DNA from: Hibiscus mutabilis
Taxonomy: Eukaryota > Streptophyta > Magnoliopsida > Malvales > Malvaceae
Assembly (NCBI GenBank): GCA_019671005.1
Contig: CM033725.1
Span: 36,912,678-36,976,677 of the forward strand
DNA length: 64,000 nucleotides
Reading direction: 5' to 3'
Shown: positions 12,118 to 23,549 of the stretch, piece after piece
Layout of the letters: every line of letters starts with the position of its first letter
Numbering within the stretch: the first letter of the stretch is position 1
Notes under the pieces: generated by a model
The model's database searches: none
Told to the model about the DNA's origin: nothing
The model's input: only the letters and a program-made list of their open reading frames with translations
Translations under genes and position numbers: made by a program

Positions 12118-12313
12118 ACGTTATTGTGACGACTTGGATTCAATATCGTGCTAGAAGAATTGGATTCTCCTAACTCCCTGCGGTTTTCAGATTTAATTAA
12201 GGTAACATTTCATCTTTTTTCACCCTGGATTCGTTCTTCGTACATGGATCACTAGTGGAATACACCGGATAATTTTTCCGTTGTGCCATAGGGTGTACCG
12301 ATGTTTCCCAACG
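12118..12313 (+). mobile_element. Truncated 5' LTR of the Copia element
   Basis: This segment matches the last 200 bp of the 3' LTR (26450-26649), for example GTGACGACTTGGATTC and CGGATAATTTTTCCG. Homology stops abruptly at about 12118, so some 1.28 kb of the LTR is missing. The LTR end reads CAACG where the 3' copy has CAACA. Confidence 0.85.
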
Positions 12314-12314
12314 G

Positions 12315-12327
12315 TGGTATCAGAGCC
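12315..12327 (+). other. Primer binding site, tRNA-iMet type
   Basis: TGGTATCAGAGCC is a perfect initiator tRNA-Met primer site, placed just after the LTR end. It marks the start of the internal domain. Confidence 0.9.
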
Positions 12328-13685
12328 ACTTGTACTATACGAATTCGGGCTTAAATACTTAGATGATACTTTTGTATGAGATGCATGTTTGGTTTTTTTT
12401 CTTTTTTGACGAGTATACGATGTTTGTGCAAACCAAAGAAATTGAATCCAGTCGCGGTTAATATGTTAATCTATTTTAAATAAGTTTTTACAACTAATGG
12501 TTAAACGTTAATCATATGTTTGTTGCTGTAAGGTTTTAATGTTCATATGTTAATTGTTAACATAATGAACATGTAGTTTTGATAGAAGATCATTTTGGCA
12601 GAGGAAAATTGGTTGTTCCAGTGCAAAAAATCTTAGGGATTGGAAAATCCCCAAAACACGAATCTATTGATAAAAGTTATCAAATCGTGAGGTTTTTCTA
12701 TAATAATCGAAGTGGCAAAATTAAAAAATTTCCTGGCAGCACTAGATCTATCGGAGCACATAGGCAAAAAAGGTCGTAGGAACTATTTTGGTAACCTTAA
12801 TTAACAAGATAAAATATGTGTATGTTTTGGATGATATGCATAGTGTTTGAAATGCATGGTGATAGCCCAACAGCCCATTTACTTTGGTTTTATATAAATA
12901 CGGCCTGTGTGTCGTGCCTTTCTTTCTTCTATTGTAACTCTCTTCTCATCTTACTCCCTCGTATGTAAAATGAGTTTCTAAAAAATTGTAATATTTGCGG
13001 AGAAAGCGTGGATCAAAGGTGGATTAGATGCTTGGGAAGCAAGTTCTATATTTAGTATTCTTGGTTCTCCCATTGGCTTGGGATGGACCACCTTAGTTTT
13101 ACGGGCTATAACTATTGCATTTATATTTACTGTTTTACATGCATGTGATACAATGTATGTTTTTAGTATGATGGTAACTAATTAGATCATAGTAGAATGG
13201 TGAGATTAATTTAACAAAAACCCTCCATATTTAATTAATAGCCATCCACCAATATTAGCGTTAAAACCTTGATCAGTACTATGTGGGTTCTGCTAAAGCG
13301 AAGTACACATATCTATCATGGTTAAATGCGAAGAATAAGCAAGTGATATTCACTGGTTGTAATATTGGTTAAACTAGGTTGTTCTAATGAGATTAGAAAC
13401 CTAAAGGCTACTGATTTGGAATCATGAGATGATTAGGAACAATAGTTGTTCACCAAATATAAGAATTACATGAGATGTAATTAGCAAGTGTTGCTTACCT
13501 AAATAATTGTATTCTAGGAGTAAAGCCAAAGTTGACTTAGGATGAAATGAAATATGGATCCTTACCCACTAGAAATCTTTTGGTAAGTTTTTCATTTTTG
13601 AGGGTTTTTAATAGTGGGAATGTTATTACTTTATAAACATGATAAAAGGTACTTATGAATCATCTTTTATCGTTGTAGATTTATT
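12328..13685 (+). other. Untranslated leader of the Copia element
   Basis: This 1.36-kb stretch between the primer binding site and the gag start has no credible gene. The open frame at 12579-12779 resembles no family. Confidence 0.5.
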
Positions 13686-16600
13686 ATGGAAAATTCAAAC
13701 TCATTATCATTGTGATCCGCCCTTGAGAAGGACAAATTGAATGGCTTTAACTCCCTTGAATGGTTCCGTAATTTGAAGATTTTCCTCAAACAAGGACGGA
13801 AACTATCAGTCATCGAAGAACCTGTCCCTAAAAAGCCAACAGATGATGCCTCCAAAGATAAATTGGAAGCCTTTAAAAAATACTCAATTGACATGGTAAA
13901 TGTCGGATGCTTGATGCTTGCGGCCATGACCCCTGAGCTTCAGAAGCAACATGAGGACATGGTTCCCTATGAGATGGTTAAAAATTTCAAGGAATTATAT
14001 GAGGGGCAAGCTCGTCAAGAGAGGTATGAGACCTCTAAGGCTTTGTTTCGATGAAAGATGGTTGAGGGAACTCTAGTAGGAACTCATGTTTTCAAAATAA
14101 TAGGGTATATTCAGACCCTAGAAAAGTTGGGCTTCCTTCTAGGTGTTGAATTGGTGTAACGCCCCGATTTTGAGCCTAGAAGTTAGCCGGGTTAGGTTAG
14201 ATGGCTCGTTGAACTGGTTTCGACAATTTAGGCTAGTTTCAGGATTAATTTGGTATAAATAGTTTTTGAGTAAAATTAAGTATGGGAAAATGTTTTAAAA
14301 TCCTTATTTGTTATATAAGTGATTTTAGTGGAATCAATTTTAGAAAATATATTTTGGAAGGTTGACATTTTGGGACTAGTGACCAAAATGTAAAATACGT
14401 AAAACTATTTTTAGTGACAAAATTGTAAGAGATCAAGGCTTAGAATCTTTAGGGAGCTTTGACCAAGAGTCTAACTAAGACCTTTCCTTTTATTGGCTAG
14501 TTTTAAATGGTTTTAATAAATAAATAATTGGAGGGAATTAATTGACCAAGAGTCTAATTAAGACTTTTTCTTTATTGGATGGTTTTAAATGGTTTTAATA
14601 AATAAATATTTGGAGGGAATTAATTGATCAATTTGTTTTCTCAAAATATATTTCACGTAACTACTTTCTTTTCTCATTTACTTTCTCTAAAATTCTCTCC
14701 AGCCAAACAACCATTTTCTCTTTAAAGATTTAAGAAAAAGTCATCAATAGAGGTAAGGCTTTGTTATTCTCCTCTAATGATCTGTTCTTTATTGAAATTC
14801 TCAAGTTCTTGGCCTCTTATGATGGTTTTCTAAAGGGTTTTGGTAATATGTTTATGGAAAATTGGTTTAATTGAGGTTTACTTGTCTAAATCAATGGATC
14901 TTTGTTTTTATTGGTTTTTCTGGGTTTATAATGAGATAATATGATGATTATGATGATTTGAGATGTTGATTTAAGTGATTTTGATAATAGAATCTTAGAA
15001 CTAGGTAAATTGTTAGGTTTGGTTGTGGATATCTTTGGGTTGGTGGCTTATTTATGGGGTTAATTGATTGCCGATGGTTCTTTAATGTTAATGAGATGTT
15101 TTTGGATGTAAATTGATGGTGTTTAAGTGTAAATCTCACTTGATAATAGCTGGAGATTTATTAGAAAGGTTTCGCCAATGTTTCCGATTGTTTTTGTTAG
15201 GCGAAAGCTTGGTTGTTGAGGGAGGAAAGTTTTGTTGTGTTGCTGAGGATTTTGATGCAAGGGATCGCATTAATCCTCTATTTTGCTTTGGTTAGAAGTG
15301 GGGGATGATGATCCGGTAGCTTCAGAAGGTGTTACAGAGGATCCAGAAGCTTGATTTCGCCTCGGCAAGCCAAAAAGGTGTAGTTGGTGAGTGGAAACAT
15401 GGTTTTCAGCTTTCTAAAAGTTTGAAAGTGATATTGGGAGTTTAGGTTAAGCTTGAAAAGCTAATCTAAGCTCGAAAGTAAGTACAAAATGTTTTGCTCT
15501 CGGTTTTCAGCTTTTCTCATTGTTTTATTACATCATGCTCATGTTTTGAAGATAGAGTTGTTACCTACTATTATGCATGTTTTTATGAATTGAGAAATGA
15601 TTCATGTTATCCCATGAGATTGATTTATGGTTTTCAAGAGGTTGCATTTTGATGAGAAAATTCTATGCGTTGATTTATGATTTAAAATGGGACATGTTAT
15701 GGTTTATGATGATACATTGGAAAACAGTAGGTTAACATGGTTTTAAAGTATATATTGGCAAGTGATGATGCTTATTATAATCGGATATAATTGGTCGACC
15801 AATAGGATGAGAGTGCACTATAAAAATGTAGCAAAATTCGTATGTGCGTGTGTCTTTCGGCTCCACATTAGCGTAACAACTATTGTGTTGAGGGTAACCG
15901 AAGTGTATTGTGGTGAGAGCAGTAAGCACCACGGGATCTAAGTCATGGTGAGTGCAGCAAGCACCATGAGATTCGCCTTATGGAGAGAGAAACAAGCTCC
16001 ATAAGTATTGATAGAGAGAGCAGCAAGCTCCATCAACGAGTATCCGTATATCCGATGTGCTTATTATGGAGAGCACAACAAGCTCCATGTGTATAGGATG
16101 GCGAAGCAACCATCTGGGTCATTTGAATGCCAATATATGAGATTACATGTATCATGGTTTTGAAATAAGATTGTAAATGAGATTTATACATGAGACTATA
16201 TCTTGAGATATATTTTGAATGCCTAAGTATGTGAAGCTTGCATTGAGATTTGCTTTGATTTAAAGCATGAAATTTCATGATATATGTGTAAAGAGTTTAA
16301 TAGTTTTGCTTTAATGGATTTTAAAGCATGAGACTTGCTAAGAGCATGATGGGGAAATGGTTTGGTAAGAAAATGGTTTTCAATAGTGCATTGTTATGGT
16401 TTTGTTTTGAGCATCCCTCACTAAGCTTATAGCTTACGCTCTCTTTTCTTAACAATGCAGAAAAGTAGTTTGTTCGGGCAGCAAGGAAGCAAGAGAAGTG
16501 GTTCATTCAACGCTCTAAGCTCAAGTATGGTTTTAATATTTCAATAGTAATGGGATTGGCAATGGGTGGATACCTTGATATTTTGAGAGTGTATGTTTGA

Positions 16601-16889
16601 TGAACTCTCTGGTTTGGCAAGTTTGTTTTGCCTTATTGAGATTGTAAATGGCCTATTATGTTTGGTTTGAGCTTTGTTATGGTTTTTGGTCTTTATTTTG
16701 GCTTTGCCATAGGGTGCATGCCTATAGATTTCCCTTTTGAGCATGTGATCATGGTACGATGATGTTTTTATTAATTTTGGTTAAAGTTCGATTCCTAAAT
16801 ATGTTATGTGTGTCTTGGAAACATACCTATGGGGTTTGGTTTGTATTTAGAAGTGTTCAAATAGCAAATTGAGTCAATTCTAGCCCAGG

Positions 16890-17101
16890 TGTATCAATAC
16901 TCGGGCCACTGTATCGATACAGTAAAGCCATTTCAGGCATACCGTACCAATACGCCTTGTGTCGTATCGATACGGATTGAAGGCATTCTAGCTGCATCAT
17001 ATCGATACACGAGACCGTACCGATATGCTATTTGGTTACTGGAAATCTGAGTTTTTGACGAGATGAAAGCGTACTGATACTATCAAGAGGGTATCGATAC
17101 C
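16890..17101. repeat. GTATCGATAC-type decamers in Gypsy LTR
   Basis: About eight decamers fit GTAYCRRTAC or differ by one base, including perfect GTATCGATAC at about 16911, 16966 and 17092. Paired spacing resembles the cluster in the Copia LTR at 10731-11190, though the two elements are otherwise unrelated. Confidence 0.8.
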
Positions 17102-17434
17102 CTTTGTAGTTAAATTAGTTATTTGATGTTTTCTGAAGTTCTAATTTCTTACGTTTTAGTCTTTGATTATTTGTATGTGCAATTCAATGAGTTTGGATGG
17201 CTAAAATGAGTTAAAAATTTATGTGGTGGATCAAAACCTGACTAATTAAAAGATGATAACTTCAATTTCGAGTTAAGTCCCTGTTTAGTGATAGTTTTAC
17301 AAAATGGTCCCTAAATGCTATTTAGGGCAATCAGATGTCGATTTGACACCCAAACGAGTTGAGATATTGTCTACTGCTTTCTCTCATGCTTAGATTAACT
17401 ATGTTGCATCTAGAAAAGATAAAAAGGAAAAAAC

Positions 17435-17496
17435 TAAAAAGGGTTGTTTATTGTAGTGAAACCCGAAAGTTTCACTTCAATAAACAACCCTTTTTA
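17435..17496. repeat. 28-bp inverted repeat unique to the 5' LTR
   Basis: Left arm 17435-17462 and right arm 17469-17496 pair over 28 bases with one mismatch, around a 6-base loop. A further direct copy of the arm begins near 17527. The 3' LTR has only one copy of this text (about 21550), which accounts for about 98 bp of length difference. Confidence 0.85.
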
Positions 17497-17636
17497 TTTT
17501 TTTATTATGTTTAAAATAAATAAATAAAAAAGGTTGTTTATTGAAGTGAAACTTTAAGGTTTTACTCCAATATTCCCCCGTGTGACTCGCTCGATTCGGT
17601 CTTGCGATTACACCGGGTTAAGGGGGTTACATTTGT

Positions 17637-17647
17637 TGGTATCAGAG
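17637..17647 (+). other. Primer binding site of nested Gypsy element
   Basis: TGGTATCAGAG follows the LTR end by five bases and matches the initiator tRNA-Met site. It fixes the LTR boundary at 17631. Confidence 0.85.
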
Positions 17648-17925
17648 ATAGGTTTATAAAAAATTGGGAGGTAAGATGGTCAAATTCTTGATGTTTGTTA
17701 TGCACGGTGTTTGATAGCATGATTATCTGATATGTTATGTGATGATTTGGGAGTAGACGTTGGGGTATCCATTGCCACTATTACTATTGGTGTAAAGAGA
17801 ATTGTTTTAAAAAGATTTGAGCGACTTGGACCCTTGCTTCTTGTTGGCCAAGCTGTTTTTAATGTTACATTTTATATGCTAGAGATTCATTCTGTTTTCA
17901 TATGGGACCGAGATGAGAGCAAAGG

Positions 17926-18975
17926 ATGAATTTGCGTAATGTGGTGGAAGAAGAGCGTAATGATGAGGTACCGCCTCCTCCTCCTCCAGGTGGTGATGGA
18001 TTTGGAGCTGGAGTTGGTGTAGCGGGTGTTGGACCCCAGGTAGCCCAGGGTCATACTGTGGGGGACATGACACTGTTGATTCAGGCTATTGCCGGAGCAT
18101 TTTAGGTTGCAATGGCTGGTATGCATGCAGTAGTGCCGCCACCTCTGGTTAATCCTGGTTTGCCTTTGGAGCGCTTACGTAGTCTAGGAGGTACCGAGTT
18201 CAGAGGTTTGTATCCAGAGGGTTTTGAGGCATGGTTTGAGAGTACCTAGAGGATTCTTGGACAGATAGAGTGCACGGATGTGCGTAAGCTGGGTTGTATA
18301 GTTTCTTTGCTCCAGGGTGATGCTTATTCATGGTGGACTACCACTATCGCAGGGATAGAACCTGCGGATGTTACGTGGGAGTTTTCGGAGCTGCTTTCCG
18401 AATGAAGTATTTAGGTACTCAATATCAAGATGAGAAGAAGTGAGAGTTCATGGCCTAGGTATAAGGAAATATGCTCGTTTTGGAGTATGAAGTTCAGTTT
18501 GTCAGGTTGAGCCAGTATACCCCTGAACTGGTTCCCGATGAGCAGAAAAGTTGTGATCGCTTCCGATATGGTTTGGTGAAGGAAGTGAAGACTTATGTGC
18601 TAGCTTATGAGTACTCAGACTTCGATGTCTTGTTCACTCGCGCCAAGGACATTGAACAGAGTTTGGGTTTGTCCTCTCTCCCAGGGAATTCTAGTTTTAG
18701 AAAGAGAGTTGCTGAGTTTGGTGGTTGTAAAGATCATACTAAGATGCAGCAGGATATGAGGTTCCTTCTAGATTAGAGGCGTAGTGGAGGTAACATGGGC
18801 CAAGGTTAGCTGGGTCAGTACGTAGGGGTTCGTACACATGAGTGTGGTCGTTGTGGTAGACGACATCTTGGAGAGTGTTGTGGTAATTCTAGAGGTTGTT
18901 GGAATTGTGGTTCGCAAGTTCATATGAGGCGTAATTGTCCCCGGTTAGCTAGACAGGCATCGGTGCGTGCTATGT
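17926..18975 (+). pseudogene. Gypsy Gag remnant
   Basis: The reading starts at ATG 17926 (NLRNVVEEERNDEV), followed by a Pro/Gly-rich part. The gag core is then seen as LRSLGGTEFRGLYPEGFEAW and GDAYSWW, and later FVRLSQYTPELVPDEQ. Two Cys/His clusters lie at about 18840-18960, including CWNCGSQVHMRRNC. In-frame stops near 18103 and 18247, a frameshift near 18400 and more stops near 18455 and 18775 break it. Confidence 0.8.
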
Positions 18976-19088
18976 AGCCTCAGAGAGGTCGAGGGCACGA
19001 CCGAGGTAATTTTCAGCGTATGGAGGGTGGACAGAGGAATGTGGCTCATGTTGTGGCGGTTTAGCCTGAGGGCGGTGGACCAATTAGG

Positions 19089-19442
19089 GTGCATGCACAC
19101 CGCGAGGGAAGGAATGACACGGATGTGATCGTAGGTACCTTTACTTTGCAATCCTTATCATTACTTTCTTTGATTGATTATGGTTCCACGCATTCATACA
19201 TCTTGCACGAGCATGCACATTTGCTTGATGTACTGGTTGAGTATTTGGATGTGGGTATGCAAATGACTAGTTCTTTTGGTGAGACAGTTGTGGTTAGGAA
19301 GTTGTTTAGGAGATATCCGTTGATGGTTCAAGGACATGTGTTTGTCGTTGATATGATGGTGTTACCTTTTTATGGTTTTGATGTTATTCTTGAGATGGAT
19401 TGGTTGTCTGAGCATAAGGTTGTGGTAGATTGTGAAAGCTAG
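19089..19442 (+). pseudogene. Gypsy aspartic protease remnant
   Basis: LIDYGSTHSYI at about 19170-19200 is the active-site block; the family has D-S/T-G, and here the middle residue is Tyr. FDVILEMDWLSEH closes the domain. The frame is open for 117 codons and ends at a stop. The protease would mature Gag-Pol. The changed motif suggests it is inactive. Confidence 0.75.
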
Positions 19443-19646
19443 CATTTTTCGTTAAGGCTTGCCAATGATTATGAAGTTGTGGTGGTGTGTGAGAATGTTA
19501 AGTTCTTATCCAATGTTGTTTCAGCGATGGAGGCACAAAGGTTGATGAAAGAAGGATGTCAGGCATACTTGGCGTACGTCATGAATCCAAATATGAAGGA
19601 GGCACGTCCTCAAGATATCTGAACAGTTTGTGATTATCATAGAGAG

Positions 19647-20470
19647 GTGGATTTTTGTATTGAGATGTATACGAATATGTCTCCGGTGTCCATTGCCCCG
19701 TATCGCATAGCACCCAAGGAGTTAAAAGAGTTGAAGACACAACTTCAGGAGTTGCTAGACTGTGGGTTCATTCAGTCTAGTCTGTCGCCTTGGGGAGCTC
19801 CGGTGTTGTTTGTGAAGAAGAAAGATGGCACTATGAGAATGTGCATCGATTATCGGTAATTGAATAAGTTAAAGATAAAGAACAAGTATCCCTTACTGCG
19901 AATTGAGGACCTATTTGATCAGTTTCGTGGTGCTACGATGTTTTCCAAGATAGATTTGAGATCAGGATACTACCAGTTGAAAGTGAAGGATAAAGATGTG
20001 CGAAAAACAACATTTCTCACCCGTTACGGACATTATGAATTCTTAGTGATGCCGTTTGGGTTGACGATTGCACCTGCAACTTTCATGGATATGATGAATA
20101 GAGTCTTCCATGAATCCCTAGATCAGTTTGTGGTGGTGTTTATTGATGACATCCTTGTGTACTCTCGTACCAAGGAGGATCACAATAAACATTTGTGGAT
20201 TGTTTTGCAGACCTTGTTGGATAATCAACTTTATGCAAAGTTAAGTAAATGTGAGTTTTGGATAAGAGAGGTGGTGTTTCTTGGTCATGTTGTGTCAGCT
20301 GAAGGAATTCGTGTGGATCCTCAAAAAATTGAAGCAGTTGTAAGTTGGAAACAACCTAAGTCGGTATCGGAGGTTCGCAGTTTCTTGGGTTTGGCAGGTT
20401 ATTATCGTCGTTTTGTGGATGATTTCTCTAAAATTGCTTCCCCGTTAACCAAGTTGTTAAAAGAGGATGT
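19647..20470 (+). pseudogene. Gypsy reverse transcriptase, nearly intact
   Basis: MSPVSIAPYRIAP and PWGAPVLFVKKKDG are followed by MCIDYR, one in-frame stop at 19857, then NKLKIKNKYPL, FSKIDLRSGYYQL and VMPFGL. The catalytic block reads VVVFIDDILVYS (family F/YxDD), so both Asp residues are kept. FLGHVVSAEGI and FLGLAGYYRRF complete the domain. Apart from the 19857 stop the frame is open to 20478, the best preserved enzyme in the nested element. Confidence 0.9.
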
Positions 20471-20474
20471 TAAG

Positions 20475-21190
20475 TTTTAGTGGATAGAGGCAAGGCAACA
20501 AGCTTTTGAGAAGCTGAAGGAAGCTTTGACACAAGCCCCAAACTTGATTCAGCCCGAATCAGGAAAAGAGTTTGTGATTTATAGCGATGCAACCTATGTG
20601 GGGTTAGGTTGTGTGTTGATGCAGGATGGTAAGGTGGTGGCTTATGCATCAAGACAATTAAAGGTGCATGAGTGCAACTATCCCACACATGATATTGAGT
20701 TGGCTGCGGTGGTGTTTGCGTTGAAAATATGTCGACATTACCTATATGGTGAGAAATGTCTGGTGTATACGGATCATAAAAGCTTGAGGTATTTGATGTC
20801 ATAGAAGGAATTGAATCTTAGGCAACGAAGATGGTTATAGTTGCTTAAGGATTATGATCTGTTGATTGAGTATCGTCAGGGTAGGGCCAATGTGGTGGCT
20901 GATGCTTTGAGTAGGAAGATGGCTGTGGAGTTGAGGGCCATGTTTGCACAGTTGAGTGTATCACGTGATGGAGGGTTAGTGGGCGAGTTGCAAGTGATAC
21001 CTTCCTTCATTCAGTTGATCGAGGTTTAGGATAAGGAATGTTTTAGATAGGGATCTGAGGTTTACCGTGAGGTTTTGGGAATGTTTGCATCGAGCCTTGG
21101 GTATACGGTTGAGTTTTAGTACATCTTATCATTCTCAAACAAATGGAAAGTCTGAGCTAGTTATCCAAGTGTTGGAGGATATGCTTTGTA
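20475..21190 (+). pseudogene. Gypsy RNase H and integrase stub
   Basis: RNase H reads FVIYSDATYVGLGCVLMQDG, YASRQLKVHE and YTDHKSLRYLMS. A stop follows, then the connection region LIEYRQGRANVVADALSRK. At about 21070-21190 a fragment of integrase (RFWECLHRALG, then a disrupted block before VLEDML) ends abruptly and runs straight into LTR sequence. The integrase N-part is also missing between about 21030 and 21050, so two deletions are needed. Confidence 0.8.
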
Positions 21191-21192
21191 CC

Positions 21193-21655
21193 AGTACTGT
21201 CAAGAGGGTATTGATACCCTTTGTAGTTAAATTAGTTATTTGATGTTTTCTGAAGTTCTAATTTCTTACGTTTTAGTCCTTGATTATTTGTACGTACAAT
21301 TCAATGAGTTTAGATGGCTGAAATGAGTTGAAAATTTATGTGGTTGATCAAAACCTAACTAATTAAAAGATGGTAACTTCAATTTTGAGTTAAGTCCATG
21401 TTTAGTGATAGTTATACAAAATGGTCCCTAAACGCTATTTGGGGCAATCGGATATCGATTTGACGCCCGAACGAGTTGAGATTTTGTCTGCTGCTTTCTC
21501 TCACGCTTAGGTTAACTATGTTGCATCTAGAAAAGATAGAAAGGAAAAATAAAAAGGGTTGTTTATTGAAGTGAAACTTTTGGGTTTTACTCCAATATAC
21601 CTCGTGTGACTCGCTCAATTTGGTCTTAGGATTAGACCGGGTCAAAGGGGTTACA
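21193..21655 (+). mobile_element. Truncated 3' LTR of nested Gypsy element
   Basis: Matches the last part of the 5' LTR (17073-17631), ending GGGGTTACA before the duplication ATTGG. About 3.0 kb of the LTR start is missing. Homology begins within a GTACTGATAC-like decamer. Confidence 0.88.
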
Positions 21656-22039
21656 ATTGGCTATCGATGTTATCCTACAATCTTTGCCAGATAGTTTTAA
21701 TCAGTTTGTTCTTAATTTGAATATGAATGAAATTAACAAATCATTGCCTCAGTTGCTTGGTCTGTTAAGAACAACATAGAACAACAAGAAAAAGGTTTGT
21801 TGCAAACCAATTCTGATGGTCCAAAAGGATAAAAGAAAAGGAAAGCAAACACCAAGCCAAAGCCCAACAAAGGAAAGACTGCATTGAAACCCAAAGGAGG
21901 AGTTGCGAAAGAAGGAAAGTGTTTCCATTGCAACAATGTTGGACATTGGAAGAGAAACTGCCTTGTCTATCTTGAGGACATCAAGAAGGCAAGAGAAAAT
22001 GGACTGTCTGGATCAGGTATTTATGTTATTGATATTGAT

Positions 22040-23370
22040 ATATCAACATCTACTTTTTGGTTATTAGATACTGGTTGTGGTTCTCACATTTGCACTTTTG
22101 TACAGGACTAAAAAGAAGTAAAAATTGGCAAAAGGAGATGTGGACTTACGAGTGGGAAATGAAGCAAGAGTTACTGCATTAGCTATAAGAACATATACTT
22201 TTTCATTACCTAATGGACTTGTTTTAGATTTAGAGGATTGTTATTTCATACCTAGTTTGACTAAAAACATTATTTCAATTTCTTGTTTGGACAAGATTGC
22301 TTTTGAGATTATTATTAAGAATAATAGTTGTTCATTTTATCTCAATAATGTTTTTTATGGTACGGCTCAATTAATAAATTACCTCTATATCTTAGATCAA
22401 TACAATTCCATATATAACATAAATACGAAAAGATAAAAAATAAATGACTCTAATCAAACTTATCTCTGGCATTGTCGCTTGGGTCATATAAGTGGGAAAC
22501 ACATATCAAAACTTCATAAAGATGGATTTTTGGATTCTTTTGTTTTTGAACAATTTAATATATGTGAACCTTGCTTAATTGGAAAAATGATCAAATCACC
22601 GTTTGACGGTAAAACGAGCGAGCAAGTGATTTATTAGGTCAAATATATAGTGATGTATGTGGACCAATTAATACACAAGCCAGAGGAGGGTTTCAATACT
22701 TCATTACTTTCAGTGACGATTTTAATAGATATGGGTACATTTACTTAATGCATCATAAATCTGAAGCCCTTGAAAAGTTCAAGGAATTTAAAAATGAAGT
22801 ACAAAACCAACTAGGAAAGAGTATAAAAGCTCTTTGATCAGATCGAGGAGGAGAATACTTAAGCTTAGAGTTTGATGAACTTCTTAAAGAATGTGGGATT
22901 GTCTCACAACTTACACCTCCTAGTACTCCACAACATAATGGAGTCTCTGAAAGGAGAAATCGAACATTGTTAGACATGGTTCGGTCAATGATAAGTCATA
23001 CTGATCTTCCAACTTCTTTTTGGGGACATGCGCTAGAAATAGCTGCTTTCACACTAAATCGTATTCCATCTAAATCGGTTCAAAAGACACTATATGAGAT
23101 ATGGACTGAGAAGCGTTCGAGTGTGTCTTTTATGAAAATTTGGGGATGCGAAGTTTATGTTAAACATCAGATGTCTACAAAACTCGAACCCAAATCTCAT
23201 AAGTGTAGTTTTGTGGGGTATCCTAAAGAAACTAAAAGATACTATTTCTTCAATCCTTCTGAGAACAAAATGTTTGTTGCTCAAACAGGAGTCTTCCTCG
23301 AAAGAGAATTTATTTTCAGAAAAGGAAGTGAGAGAAATATTGAACTTGAGGAAATTCAAGATCAACCATA
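22040..23370 (+). pseudogene. Copia protease and integrase
   Basis: The protease block LLDTGCGSHIC lies at 22063-22095. The pre-integrase zinc region reads HCRLGHISGKHISKLH, followed by CEPCLIGKM (22470-22590). The integrase core shows SDVCGPI, SDRGGEYL (after an in-frame TGA near 22837) and PQHNGVSERRNRTLLDMVRS, giving the DD(35)E-type residues. The rest is open to 23370 with WGCEVYVKHQ and FVGYPKETKRYYFF. At least two frameshifts (near 22110 and 22620) and stops make it defective. Confidence 0.88.
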
Positions 23371-23549
23371 GATCACTGAACTAGAGATTGAACAACAAAA
23401 AGTTCTGTAAATAGTTGAGGAACATCCAACCATTCTTGAAATACAACCACTGTAGAGGTCTATGAGAGAACGCAATGTGCCTGAGAGATATGGATTTCTC
23501 GTCACATTGCATGGTGATGTTCTCCTCATGGACCAATATAAGCTTAAGA

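Larger units (their letters stand above)
14155..17631 (+). mobile_element. 5' LTR of nested Gypsy element
   Basis: Runs from TGTAACGCCCCGATT to GGGGGTTACA. It has no gene. It contains short repeats of the type GCAAGCTCCAT / AGCAAGCACCAT (15920-16090), eight GTATCGATAC-like decamers (16890-17101), and near its end an inverted repeat (17435-17496) that the 3' LTR lacks. The many small minus-strand frames in it have no family resemblance. Confidence 0.85.
14155..21655 (+). mobile_element. Long-LTR Ty3/Gypsy element nested in Copia gag
   Basis: The element starts TGTAAC and ends GTTACA, and is flanked by the 5-bp duplication ATTGG (14150-14154 and 21656-21660). It has a 3.48-kb 5' LTR, a tRNA-iMet primer site, gag, protease, RT and RNase H. 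A stub of integrase is then joined directly to the last 460 bp of the 3' LTR. RT motifs and LTR length suit the Del/Tekay chromovirus group, but the region where a chromodomain would lie is deleted, so the lineage is inferred. Confidence 0.92.
13686..22110 (+). pseudogene. Copia Gag, split by the Gypsy insertion
   Basis: Gag starts at 13686 (MENSNSLSL, then a stop) and continues with NGFNSLEWFRNLK and MTPELQKQHEDM to 14154. After the Gypsy insertion it resumes at 21656 in the same context (SLPDSFNQFVLNLNMNEI). A zinc knuckle CFHCNNVGHWKRNC, with all four ligands present, lies at about 21920-21961. It is interrupted by an early stop at 13713, a stop near 14052 and the 7.5-kb insertion. The family packages element RNA. 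Confidence 0.85.
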
